This document shows, one piece after another, positions 32,877 to 44,505 of a stretch of 64,000 bases of DNA. The notes beneath the pieces are model-generated. The model was not told the DNA's origin, did not search any database, and worked only from the letters and a program-made list of their open reading frames with translations. The stretch spans positions 13,378,614 through 13,442,613 of the forward strand of contig CM055320.2 in assembly GCA_029255685.2 (NCBI GenBank). The letters run 5' to 3'. This DNA comes from Silene conica. Its lineage: Eukaryota; Streptophyta; Magnoliopsida; Caryophyllales; Caryophyllaceae. The stretch's first letter is position 1, and each line of letters begins with the position of its first letter. The position numbers were made by a program, and so were the translations under genes.

Positions 32877-34107
32877 TTAATTTACTCTAATAAAAACCCA
32901 ACACTTTAGTCGATTATTGGTAACTTGGAATGAGTCTATTTGCTAAAGTCTTATCTCAAAACCCGGAAAAAAAAGAGGTAGTGTTCAATTACGTCAGACA
33001 AGAATTTGTATATTTTGTACAATCTGATTCTTTATTGGATTGGGTAGCCAATATTTCTAAAACTTAATGTTGCTTTCCTTAAATGTTTACATACAATTGC
33101 TTCTAAATCATGGCAACGTAAGTGGTGGTTGACAAATGACAAGTACAAATCACAAATGTACAATAGACGACGAGAGATATTTTATAAAGTTTGCATTTCA
33201 GATTTTAGTTGATTTCTATTAATACGGATATGCTTATTGATTATTGAATTGGAGATGTAGCAAATCACCCCATAATTTGTATACTAGGTGCAAATCACTC
33301 TTTAAATTTTCATTTGTTGTAAATTACCCCATAACTTTTCATAAATGTGCAATTAACAAAAAATAAATTTTCTACTTTTTTAAACTAAAACATATTATTT
33401 TATATTATAAAAATTAATTATATTTATTAATAAATTTAATAGTATCTCTTATCCATAGTAACCTTTCTTCCTTTCTTTTTCATTCGTTCATAATAACTTC
33501 ATAATTTCTTGTTTTGTTAAAGTTATATATATTTTAATCAGCTCATCCCATCACAATATCCTATAATACTTGTATTTTACGGAATTAGTTATTCACATAC
33601 GAATTTTACTCTTTCACATACACTTTTTCATTAATTTTCCAAATCGTACCCTTTTTTCTAAACCTAAACAAATGAACTCATATCATTCCCTAAAATCAAA
33701 TTTAATTGCACCAAAATTACTAACAATGAATCATAATCTATAATTGCTTTAAGAATAATCTCAGAACAATGAAAATTCATTAGATGATCAAACAATAAAG
33801 AACAAAGTGGAATCAAACAAAGCAAAGTGCACTCATTTCACGTATTATAGTACCAGTCAACAATACTCTAGATCTGAACATGTTCAATAATAATAATAAT
33901 AATAACAACAATGTTGGCGGTGAAGACTAGAGCCGTGGAGGGGTGCGAAAAGGGGCGAGGAACGACGATAACGGCCTCGAGGTGATTGAACCAGGGCGCA
34001 GGGAGGTCGAGCAGGTGGAGAAGGCCAGGAGAGGAGAGGCCGATTAAATGACCATTTTCGTTCTACAATAGTCCCATTTTATCCTCGATGGAGTGAAACA
34101 ACAAAGG
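32877..34107. other. Spacer with TAA microsatellite and GC-rich patch
   Basis: Mostly AT-rich and unrecognised. CAAATCACCCCATAA-like phrases repeat near 33257-33350. A (TAA)n run spans 33887-33905. A GC-rich island (about 33908-34045) with no supported gene follows. Confidence 0.45.
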
Positions 34108-35053
34108 GGGTGTTTGGTTGGTAACTTTGGAATTGAATGGAATGGATTAAGGGCATTCAAGTGTTTGGTTGGGTGATTTTGGAATGGAGTTAGATACTCA
34201 ATGGATTCTAACTCCACCCCAACCCCTTGGAATCTAGAGCTGATCAAATGGCCCATGCCCGATGGCCCGACCCGGTCCAGCCCGATTTTTTCTCGGGTTT
34301 GGGCCTAATAGTTTGGCCCAAAAAGCCCGTGGCCCGGCCCAAAATAAGCCCGATATAAATATAGGGCCGGGTTTGGGCCAACCTAAAGGCCCGCTTTTTG
34401 GCCCGGCCCGACCCGAAATTATTTTTTTAAATAGAAAAAAATTCAAAAGTTGGAATCGTATATCACAACATACTAATAATCTAATATCACTAATGCATCG
34501 AATTATCAATTTTGCGGATATCTTTATATTTTTATCGTACACCTTTAGTTAATACTATTCATTTTTTGTCAACTCATAATTTATGTATGGTACTATGGAT
34601 GGTTCTCCTACCAAAAGAGTCGAAGTCAAATACCTAAGACTTGAAAATTTTATTTCGTTGCTAATAGTTTGTTCATATATCGATTTTGTTGATTGTTTCG
34701 TATTATATTATTTTGGCCCGTTGTGGCCCATTTTGGCCCGAGGCCCGTTATAGCCCGAACAATTGTGGGCTTGGGCCAAGAAAATTGGCCCATCGTTTTG
34801 GCCCGGCCCGGCCCGGCCCGTGTATTTGGGCCGTTTATTTAGCACGAGCCCGGCCCAAACCCGGCCCGGCCCGGCCCATGATCAGGTCTATTGGAATCCC
34901 ATACCCACCCTCCCTCATTGGATTCAAACTTCATTCCCCTCTTCTATAACTTATGATGAACCAAACAAGATTTTGAAAGTATGGATTTAGAATCCCATAC
35001 CCCCATAGGATCAAACTCCATTTCATACCATTCCGACTTGTTGAACCAAACGA
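34108..35053. mobile_element. Tourist-like element split by a hAT element
   Basis: The left end GGGGGTGTTTGGTTGG and the right end, inverse of CCAAACGACCAC, resemble the 27316 element. Inner parts repeat TTGGAATGGA and its inverse. AAA flanks both sides and may be the 3-bp duplication. The hAT insertion occupies 34235-34890. Confidence 0.6.
34235..34890. mobile_element. Non-autonomous hAT element, GGCCCG-rich
   Basis: Ends TAGAGCTGATCA and the inverse of TGATCAGGTCTA are flanked by perfect 8-bp duplications TTGGAATC (34227-34234 and 34891-34898), diagnostic of hAT. Both subterminal regions are packed with GGCCCG repeats; the middle is AT-rich and non-coding. Confidence 0.88.
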
Positions 35054-35236
35054 CCACAAAATCATACGTGCAAATAATCTATCTGTTCAGGTCAACAAAG
35101 CTTTGCACAATGTTGTTATGGTTTGTCACAAATTATCAAACACCTTTAGACCTATATGGCAGTTGATGCAATTATTAGTATTATACAATCAACCAGATGC
35201 AAGACGCCGCGTTTGATCTATATAGTTTGGTGAATA

Positions 35237-36187
35237 TGATGCGGATCTCTAGCTTAGATGGATCCTCCTTAAGAATATTAGTGCAGCGGAATTACACTTC
35301 TTAAGATTATAGATAACAAACTTATTAGTAACTTTGATGAAATAATACAAATAATGAACGAACTATGGATGGTGAACGATGATGAACGATGAACAATGAT
35401 GAACGAAGTGATGAACGAACAAGACTCGGCAATCAAGACTTGGACGAACGGTTTTGAACAGTCCCGTGAACTGTTTGATGGACGATGGCTTGTGGACGAA
35501 TGCTAGATGAACGATGGATGATGGATTGTAGATGGATAGATGATGTACCCTCAATCTTCTCTCGCAAAAGATGGAATTGGCTAACACCCTGCAAATCAAC
35601 CTCGCAAAGTCGATCCCAAAAACTAAGCTCGCAAACTTAATTAATGTCACTCAAAAGCTCACACAGAAACTTATGAATTTTATTGATAACTCAACCCCAA
35701 AATTCGATGCTTAAAACAAAGAAAATGGCTGCCTTTTATAAGGCCTTAAACCGTGTAAAAACCCTACTCTAATTAAGATAAGAATACCTTAATTAGTCCC
35801 TATTAGGAAACCCTAATCCTACTTAAGTTCAAACAAAGAGTTTGACTAGGATTTAAGACTCCTAAACCTAATATAATTAAGACTCCTAGTCCTAATATAA
35901 CTATGAATCCTTTAACAACTAGGATTCCTTATCCTATTAGTTTGACTAGGATTTAAGACTCATAAACCTAATATAATTAAGACTCCTAGTCCTAATATAA
36001 CTATGAATCCTTTAACAACTAGGATTCTTTATCCTACTAGAACTATGAATCCTACAACAATTAGGATTCCTACTTCTACTAGAATTGTGAAACCTACTTC
36101 TACTAGGACTCCTACTTAACTTAGGATTTATGAATCCTATTACAATTAGGAAATCTAATACAAAACCTACTAAGATTAGGAAACACA
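35237..36187 (-). mobile_element. Array-M LTR1 (951 bp)
   Basis: Reads TGTGTTTCC ... GCATCA on the minus strand. Probable TATAAAAG at 35740-35733 (minus). It holds a 100-bp direct duplication (starts at 35841 and 35941) rich in CTAGGATT phrases, and GATGAACGA microrepeats near 35370-35425. It matches LTR2 closely; a 3-bp insert near 35307 explains the length difference. Confidence 0.8.
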
Positions 36188-37661
36188 CCTTCCAATCTTT
36201 TATTCAAACATAAAATAAACAACTAAAACGAAACCCTAATTTAGACGAAACCCTAGCCGTGGTCGTGACCTTAGCCACGCGTCCCTAGGTGACCTTCGTG
36301 TCTTGGGTTGTCCTTCCTTGAAGCTTCATACACACCTTCCTCCAAGTAGCCTTTAGGAAATATCTTCCAAGGATGTTCCAAGGTCTTCTGGAACCTTCTA
36401 GAATCTTTTTTTACTCCTTGTATAGCTAACTTGAATAACCTCACGGATCCATGTTTGAACCCATTTGGTGTGAATCTTGTCCTTGACTTATTATTAGGAA
36501 AGTTTGAGCATGCGCCCGCATCATACTCTCCTTCTTTTGAAAAAGTTGACCTCAAATTTTGTCTCGTGCTATTCTTGGTCGAACCATTCCCACTCCACCA
36601 TGTTGCTTCACGAATTAATCTTGGTTCCATTGGCTTAGAACAACTAGCTTGAACTCGAAACCCTTGCTCTTTCCTTGGCTCGATCTCGTTCTCCCTCTTG
36701 TCCCTTGCTTTATCCCAAGATCCTTGCAATAATAAGTTGTAAAGCATAGGTTTTATAGTAACATTAGTCCCACTCCTTGTAGGACTCGAAGTAGTAGTAC
36801 TCCTAATGTCGATAGTATTCCCATCAACACTCCAATTAGGGTTACTAACCTCCGTACTCACGCCACATTCCCCTTCGTGCACGACTTCCTCCTCTTCTTG
36901 ACTCACGGCATTTGCCTCTTGACCTAGACTAGAACCTACACCAATGAGCTCTTCACCCACAATCACAATCATGGACTCCTCGTCTCCCTTTGGTACACGC
37001 CCCTCATCTCCTTCAAGATTTTCGGTCTCATCATGATCAATCCCCTCATCATGCACCTCCTCATCTAACTCCCTTCTACCTCCTTCTAACCCACGTTCTT
37101 GGTCCTCACCTACACGACCTCCCACGTTCTCCCCTAGGGTTATGAACAAGCTCTCCTTCTTATATTGGAAGTCTTTGGTATTTGTAGTTGTCATAGGTTT
37201 TAGATTGTAGGTAGTGCCACCTGGATCAAAATTACACCTTCCAAGTCGAACTGTTCTTGTAATAACAGGACTAGGTAATCCTACAGTTTCCTGTATAGTA
37301 GCAATTTTTTTACGACTTTCATGATCTTCAATCCAACTTGGCTTACGCTTCTGCCTTGGCCTTCCCACGTTTCCTCCATCAATCCATTTTTCTTGTACAC
37401 ATTATTAACGGAATAATTTTTTTGTGGTATAGCAATCTTACCTTTAATTATCATAGGATTGGAGCTTAATAATGGGTTAGAACCTCTACCATGTACTTCC
37501 TTACCAACCTCCCTTCTTTGCATAGGTAAACTTAGAATAAAACAGGCCGCTTGGAATCCAGTAGTGGTACTTCTAATGAACACAAGACTTGGATTCCATA
37601 ATTGGTAAGAATTCTCATCATTACTTTCAATGATAGCTAATGAATCCTGTGTGTTGAGATA
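36188..37661 (-). pseudogene. Array-M internal 1, C-terminal part
   Basis: The minus frame 37368-36271 encodes a basic GRPRQKRKPS segment (AT-hook-like), a strongly acidic stretch (about 37100-36880), and an end with RQNLRSTFSKEGEYDAG that recalls the C-terminal tail of Ty3/gypsy polyproteins. A 4-bp loss near 37398, relative to internal 2, shifts the frame, so the upstream part is read at 37688-37281. No RT, RNase H or integrase motif is present. Function unknown. Confidence 0.65.
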
Positions 37662-37666
37662 ACGGT

Positions 37667-38168
37667 TGTTTAGCCCAAAAATCCTCATCGCAATGTGGGG
37701 CCCATAAGTAGCTTCAGAAGCAGCAGCCCATCACAGAAGCAGACCAGGCGCAGGAAAAGAGCTGTTGGAGTAGGAGAATGGGTCAAAACCCTAAAGGAAT
37801 ATCCCCTTATATTCCCTCCTACATTCCAGGGCCAGAGCAGAAGTTGGTTGAGCTTAAATCCGCAGCTATAAAAGGAAAGGCTAGGGCATTTTTTACTCAT
37901 TCAGTTCATACGTTGTAACTTACTACTTACGCAAACACTTGTACTCATACAAAACAGTGAAATCACTCGATCATAGTAAAATATTGGTGGGATTCCGTTC
38001 CCCCCGCGGTTGTTTCCCTCATTGGGTTTTTCCGCGTCACCAAAACCTCTCGTGTCATTCTTTATTTCTTTTATTCCCTATATTTGTTTCTTACGTAAAG
38101 TCTGAATATTGGTTGGTACTTTGACCCACAACACATAAACTTGACCCGGTAGAAATTTTACCAAAACA
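37667..38168 (+). mobile_element. Tat element 5' LTR (502 bp)
   Basis: Runs TGTTTAGCCC ... TTTTACCAAAACA, preceded by ACGGT (37662-37666). TATAAAAG at 37867-37874 is the likely promoter. The 3' LTR (56818-57319) has the same length with roughly ten differences. Confidence 0.92.
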
Positions 38169-38171
38169 ATT

Positions 38172-38189
38172 TGGCGCCCACCGTGGGGC
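38172..38189 (+). other. Tat primer binding site (tRNA-Lys)
   Basis: TGGCGCCCACCGTGGGGC, three bases after the LTR, is complementary to the 3' end of plant tRNA-Lys as I know it, and is common in Tat-lineage elements. Confidence 0.8.
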
Positions 38190-38229
38190 ATAGTGCGCAT
38201 TCCAATATTTAATCGTTATCTCAACAAGC

Positions 38230-41200
38230 ATGTCTGGGACCAAAGCCAACCCTTCCAGTTCTCAGAGCATGCCAGCCCAGTCCAGTGGGACCAGCCCTAC
38301 TGTGCCCGTTGGTCTCGCAGGACCACCCCTGGTCGTAAGCCAGACCACAGCCCCAAGGGTTGTGGCCCCATCCAGCAAACCTCCTCAGGTTCCCAGATCA
38401 CCCCCTGTGCCTGCTTCCCCAAGGCAGAGCAGAGAGAGCAGCCCTAGCAGGAGTGGAGAAGCCCAGATGACTGGAGCAAGCCAGCAGCCGCAGGCTCCCC
38501 GAACAGATCCGATGCAGATGGTGGTCCAGGGAATGAGTGCTCCGCAGGAAGCCATAGAGGGCCTGAAGAAGGATAATCTGAACCTGAGAGAGCAGATCGC
38601 CGCAGTCACACGTCCAGAACAGCCGTTCAGAATGTTGCAGCCAGGGCCTGGGCAGACCTTCAATCCCTTCGAGAGAGCAGGGTCGAATCGGCCAATTCCC
38701 CAGGAGATCATCACCAGGCTGGATCTAGGTGTCACCACCCCGAACAGTAGCCCAAAGATACTGGATCTGGACTCGTCCGTGTTTGGAGCACCGCAGTCCA
38801 GACCAGTTCAGCCTGCAGGTAATCCTACACCTTGTTTTCCCCCTGGGACTGATCCTTTGATTTTTTCAGGTACCCCTCCGCAGCCTACCATCGGACGAAC
38901 GCCGGAGATCTCAGTAGGAGCAGCACCCGTGAACCAGCCCAGCGTTGGAGGGTGGCAAGGAGGAGCACCAGCACAGTCAGCAGTTGGTTGGCATCCTGGA
39001 CCAGGCTTCAGTTCATCCGTAGCAGCCAACCAACCAGCCGCAGGCCCTTGGGGAGGAGCCCCTCCAGGCTTCTTCCCTCCGCCAGTCAACCCGACCTCAG
39101 GTCCCTGGGGAGGAGCCCCTTCAGGCTTCTTCCCTCCGCCAGTCAATCCATTCCCTGGAGTAGGCAGTCTCTCAGACCAACGCTACCAGGAGTTGAAAGA
39201 CATGATCACCAAGATACCTGGTATGCCAAGGCCAATGGAGAAAGCTTCCCAGGACAGCTATGCAGATTCACCATTCATCGACAACATTGCCTTGATCAAT
39301 GTGCCCAAAGGATTTGTGCCACCAACCATGACACTATATGATGGTACGGCCGACCCCCTGGACCACATAAATCAGTATAAGTAGAAAATGATGGTGGTGA
39401 CCGCAACCGGAGCACTTAAGGAGTCTTGCATGTGCAAAGGATTTGGGTCAACCCTATCCGGAGCAGCCCTGCACTGGTTTGTGGGATTGCCCAATCGCAA
39501 CATCTTCTCCTTTGCAGATCTGGTTAATGCTTTTAATCAGCAGTTTGCTAGCAGCATGAAACCAGAGAAGCAGACCAGCGATCTATACATAATTCTTCAA
39601 GGATTCGAGGAAACCACTCGAGATTACCTCACCAGGTTCAACAAGGAAAAGGTTGCCATCCCGCATTGTGATGTACCCACTGCCATTGAAGCCTTCCGCA
39701 GGGGGTTACATCACGATTCAGACCTGTACAAGCAATTGACAATGCACCCATGCACTGCCTTTGCTGATGTACAGGCCCAGGCAGTTGCAGCCATGAGGCT
39801 GGAAGAAGACGTTGCCTCCAGAAGAAGTACCTATGACACAGAACCTGTGTCTAGGAAAGCACCAGTAGAAAAGAGGGGCGAGAGACCAAAGCCCTACAGC
39901 AAGCCAGTAAGCAAAGTGTCCGAAAGCACTGGTGGTAAAAGCGATGCAGATCCACCGCCGAAAGTCAGCGAGTATGGCTTTACCACCGGGATGGCTGGCC
40001 TGCTGAAAACCCTAAAGGATCTCAAGGGAGTCAGGTGGCCGAAGAAGAAAGAGGAACGACCCAATGACCGCCGTGATGCTAGCAAAAGATGTGAATTTCA
40101 TGATGACATAGGTCATACCACCGATGAATGCTACACCCTCAGGAAGGAAGTTTGATTCCAGTATGACCGAGGCAACCTAGACCATCTGCTCCTAGAGAAA
40201 TCCACCAGAGTCAATGCAGCCAGCCAGGTGCAGCCTTCGCCAGCTCCTCCTTGCAACAGAATTGTAAATGTCATCACTGGAGGATCAGAGCTGTGTGGGC
40301 TCACCTACTCAGCGGCCAAGAGGCGTGTAACTGCAGCTAAGGGAGACAAGCCAGAATCATCGTGCAGAATAGCAAGGCAGGATCTCCCAGCAGTGACCTT
40401 TGACGAGACAGACGCACAGGCAGTACCAGAGCAGCACCATGATGCCCTGATTATCACATTGAACATTGGTAATTGTGAAGTCAGGAAAGTCATGGTAGAC
40501 ACAGGCAGCTCCGTCAACCTACTGATGCTGGATGCACTAAAGAGCATGGGGTTTGACGAGAAGGATCTGACCAAAAAAGCTATACCCCTGGTCGGGTTCA
40601 GCGGAGAAACAGCGCATACCCTGGGGGAAATCACCATCCCCACCTACGCCGGAGGGCTGAACAAACAGGTAAGGTACTTAGTTATTGATGGTCCATCTAC
40701 TTACAATGTTATTCTTGGCAGGCCCTGGATCCACGAAATGCGAGCAATCCCGTCAATGTATCACCAGTGCCTGAAATTTCCTACACCATGGGGAGTTCAG
40801 GAGATACGGGGAGACCAGAAGGAGGCCAAGGATTGTTACAAAGTAGCTCTTAAGAGGACCACCAGACCACCAGCTGCCAGAGCATAGCAATTACAGCAAC
40901 TGCACATCCAGGAGGAGTACATCGAGCCCCAGCAGGCAGAAATCGATGGGGTTCACCTGGATGAGCAGCACCCAGAAAGGACCGTGCTCGTAGGCTCAGA
41001 GTGCTCTGGAGATCTGCGCAAGCAGCTCCTCCAGCAGCTCCGAAAGAATGTGGACTGCTTCGCCTGGTCCCACAAAGATATGATTGGTATAGACCCAGAA
41101 ATCATAACACACAAGCTCAGCATAGATCCAGGATTCAGACCAGTGCAGCAGAGGCGCAGGAAATTCGCAGCAGAAAGACATCAGATCATAAACCAGGAGG

Positions 41201-44200
41201 TGGATAACCTTCTGGAGGCAGGAAAGATCAGGGAAGTCAGGTACCCCGAATGGCTATCTAATGTAGTGGTGGTACCAAAAAAGAATGGCAAGTGGAGGGT
41301 CTGCGTGGATTTCACAGACCTGAATAAGGCCTGCCCCAAGGACCCATTCCCCTTGCCACACATAGATGCTATGGTAGACGCCACTGCAGGCCACGAAATG
41401 TTGACTTTCCTAAATGCCTGGAGCGGGTATAACCAGATCAAAATGGACCCGGCAGACCAGGAAAAGACAGCATTCAGGTCCGAAAGAGGCATATACTGCT
41501 AAAACGTAATGCCCTTCGGCCTTAAGAATGCTGGTTCCACGTACCAGCGGCTCGTCAATATGATGTTCAAAGACCAGATAGGACGTAATATGGAAGTCTA
41601 CATAGATGATATAGTGGTCAAATCCAAGCAATCAGCAGACCACACCCAGCACCTGGAGGAAACATTCAACACCCTCCGGAAGTACAAGATGAAGCTGAAT
41701 CCAGCTAAGTGTACCTTTGGAGTTTCCAGTGGGAAATTCCTGGGGTATATGGTAACACAGAGAGGGATAGAAGCCAGCACGGAACAGATCAAAGCAGTTC
41801 TGCAGCTGGAATCACCCCAGAAGCCAAAAGATGTGCAGCGTCTGACGGGAAGAGTAGCAGCCCTGAGCAGGTTTATATCCAGATCCTCAGACTGGTGCAA
41901 ATTATTCTATGACATTCTCAGAAAAAGCCAGAAGTTTGATTGGACTCCAGAGCACGAAAAGGCATTCCAGGAACTAAAGCAGTACCTGAGCAGCCCACCC
42001 CTACTATCCAAGCCAGAGCAGGGGGAGGTCCTGCTCCTGTACCTTTCAGTAACCGAAGCAGCAGTAAGTGCAGTTCTGGTCCGACAGTACGAAGGAGCTC
42101 AGCACCCGGTGTACTACGTCAGCAAGTCATTACTGCCAGCAGAAGCAAGGTATACCTCCCTGGAGAAACTAGTATTGGCATTGGTCACAGCATCATATAA
42201 GCTGCGTCCGTACTTCGAGTCTCATACCATCTCAGTGGTTACCAATCACCCACTCAAGACGGTTATGAGAAAGCCAGAATTATCAGGGCGAATGGCTAAG
42301 TGGTCTGTGCACCTCAGTGGCTATGATCTCCAGTTTGAACCACACACAGCCATAAAGTCACAAGCCCTTGCAGACTTTGTCTCCGATTTCAGCCCGGCAC
42401 TCCAGACCCAAGCAGAGCAGGAAATCCTGCACCTACACCAGGGTGCCAAACCAGGCACCTGGGAGTTACGGGTAGATGGAGCTTCAAACGCCAGAGGGTC
42501 CGGAGTTGGGTTGATCCTCCGATCACCAGAAGGAGATCTAATCACCCAAGCAGTCCGATGTGAGTTCAAGACCACCAATAATGTGGCTGAGTATGAAGCC
42601 CTAGTCCTGGGACTGCAACTAGCCCTGGACATGGGAATCGACCATATCAATATATACAGTGATTCACAACTAATTGTGAACTATATCAATGGAACATATG
42701 AAGCAAGAGACCCCACAATGGTGGCCTACTTGTGTGTAGCAAAGGAGTTAATCAGAAGATTCGTAGAATTCTGCATCCAGCAAGTACCCGGAGAACAGAA
42801 CGCAGAAGCAGATGCACTGGCAACTCTAGGTTCAACCTTCAAACCAGCCGACGTAGCCAATATTCCAATCACCCATGTCCTCAAACCAGCCATCCCTGGA
42901 CCAGATTCGGACCAGGAGGAGCTACCTATCTGCAGCAACAACCCAGACCAAGAGTCAGAACAAGACTGGCGAAAGCCATATCTGGACTGGTTGCAGCATG
43001 ATATCCAGCCCAGCAGTAAGAAAGAAGCACGCAGTTTCAGAATGAAGGCCTCCAGATTCCTACTGATTGATGGAACCTTGTTCCGGAAATTATTAGCAGG
43101 ACCATATCTGCGATGCCTGGACCAGACTGAGGCGCAGACAGTCTTGCATGACCTCCACAGCGGAGACTGTGGAAATCATGCAGGGGGAAGAAGCCTGTCC
43201 AATAGAGCCCTCAGAATGGGATACTTCTGGCCCACAATGCGCAAGGATGCGAAGGAGTATGCGAGGAAATGTGACGCCTGTCAAAGGCACGCATCTGTCA
43301 ATCACCAACCAGCAGAGCCTCTGCACCCGATCATATCCCCATGGCCTTTTATGAAGTGGGGGATGGATATTGTGGGACCTCTCCCCAGAGCACCAGGAAA
43401 CAAGCTGTACATGCTGACCATGACAGATTACTTTTCTAAGTGGATCGAAGCAGAATCATTCACCCAGACCACCGAAGCACAGGTCATCTCTTTTATTAAG
43501 CGCAATATATTCACCAGATTTGACATACCTTCAGAAATAATATGTGACAATGGTTCTCAATTCATTGGGAAGAAAACCGAGGCTTTCTGTGCTGGGTGGA
43601 ATGTATCACTCCAGAAATCTACCCCCAGGAACCCCCAGTCCAATGGACAAGCTGAGTCTAGTAATAAGATCATCATTGAGAATATGAAAAAGAAACTACA
43701 AGAAATGGGAGGGAAATGGGCAGAGGAACTTCCTCTGGTCCTATGGGCTGACAGAACTACTCCAAAAGTAGCAATAGGTCAGACCCCCTTCAGCCTTGTC
43801 TTCGGAGCAGAAGCGGTAATTCCTTCTGAGGTCGAAGTCCAAACCCACAGGTACGGGTGTATAACTGAGGGCCAGAACCAAGTGGAATTGGCCAGTAGCC
43901 TAGACACTGTTGATGAACTCAGGACCAGCGCCTACGTCAGAATGGCCTCATACAAGCAGATGGTGGCTCGGAGCTACAACAAAAATGTCAGGATCAGAAC
44001 CCTGCAAGTAGGAGACCTGGTCCTGAGAAAGGTGTTCCAGAACACCAAGAACAGACAAGCTGGAAAGTTTGCTTACAACTGGGAGGGCCCATACCAGGTT
44101 GAGAGCATAGTTGGTAATGGGGCCTACAGGCTAATGACAATGGAAGGGGAAATGATACCCAGATCATGGAATATACTTCACTTAAAAAAATATATCATCT

Positions 44201-44202
44201 AA
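38230..44202 (+). pseudogene. Tat gag-pol polyprotein with four in-frame stops
   Basis: From ATG 38230 to TAA 44200 one frame of 1991 codons runs without a frameshift but is broken by stops at 39382 (TAG), 40153 (TGA), 40885 (TAG) and 41500 (TAA). Domains in order: Pro/Gln-rich gag with YDGTADPLDHI (about 39342), a Cys/His end of gag (CEFHDDIGHTTDEC, near 40090), protease VDTGSS (near 40495), RT with VYIDDIVV (near 41597), RNase H, an additional RNase H of the type acquired by the Tat clade (ELRVDGASN near 42460), integrase zinc finger (CDACQRH) and core (WGMDIVGP ... ICDNGSQF ... NGQAES). In RT motif A the usual catalytic Asp is Asn (AAT 41413-41415). Non-functional copy of a Tat-clade Ty3/gypsy element. 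Confidence 0.92.
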
Positions 44203-44505
44203 AGGTGCCTCCACCAGACCAGAGCAGCTCCCTTAGACTCAGGTTCTACTCTGTATAAAGTTTACTCTAGTTCAGCTTAAAATTTTGTCTTACCTTTATA
44301 TTTTTTATAAACCTAAGTTTAGAATGATATCCTGCCTTTATATTTCTAACCTAAGTTTAGTAATCTAGGTCTTGTAATTTCAAACCTTGGTGCATTTTTC
44401 AATTTCTAAGTCTTTTAAAAAGGAAAAATTTCATTACTTATTTTCTGGACCAGAATTTACTTATCCTAGTGGACTGACCTAAAGAGGAAATCTGCACTGA
44501 TCGCA
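44203..44505 (+). mobile_element. Tat 3' region, left of Gypsy-2
   Basis: Non-coding, repeats CTAAGTTTAG/ACCTAAG phrases. TCGCA (44501-44505) is the left target duplication of Gypsy-2. Confidence 0.7.

Noticed and set aside
34262-34949. Gly/Pro/Arg-rich frames near 34262-34949
   Set aside because: They arise from the GGCCCG subterminal repeats of the hAT element on both strands.
38385-39146. Minus-strand frames opposite the Tat gag
   Set aside because: The Pro/Gln-rich gag sequence gives Gly/Leu-rich shadows; no splice or family support, unlike the antisense gene at 54395-56437.
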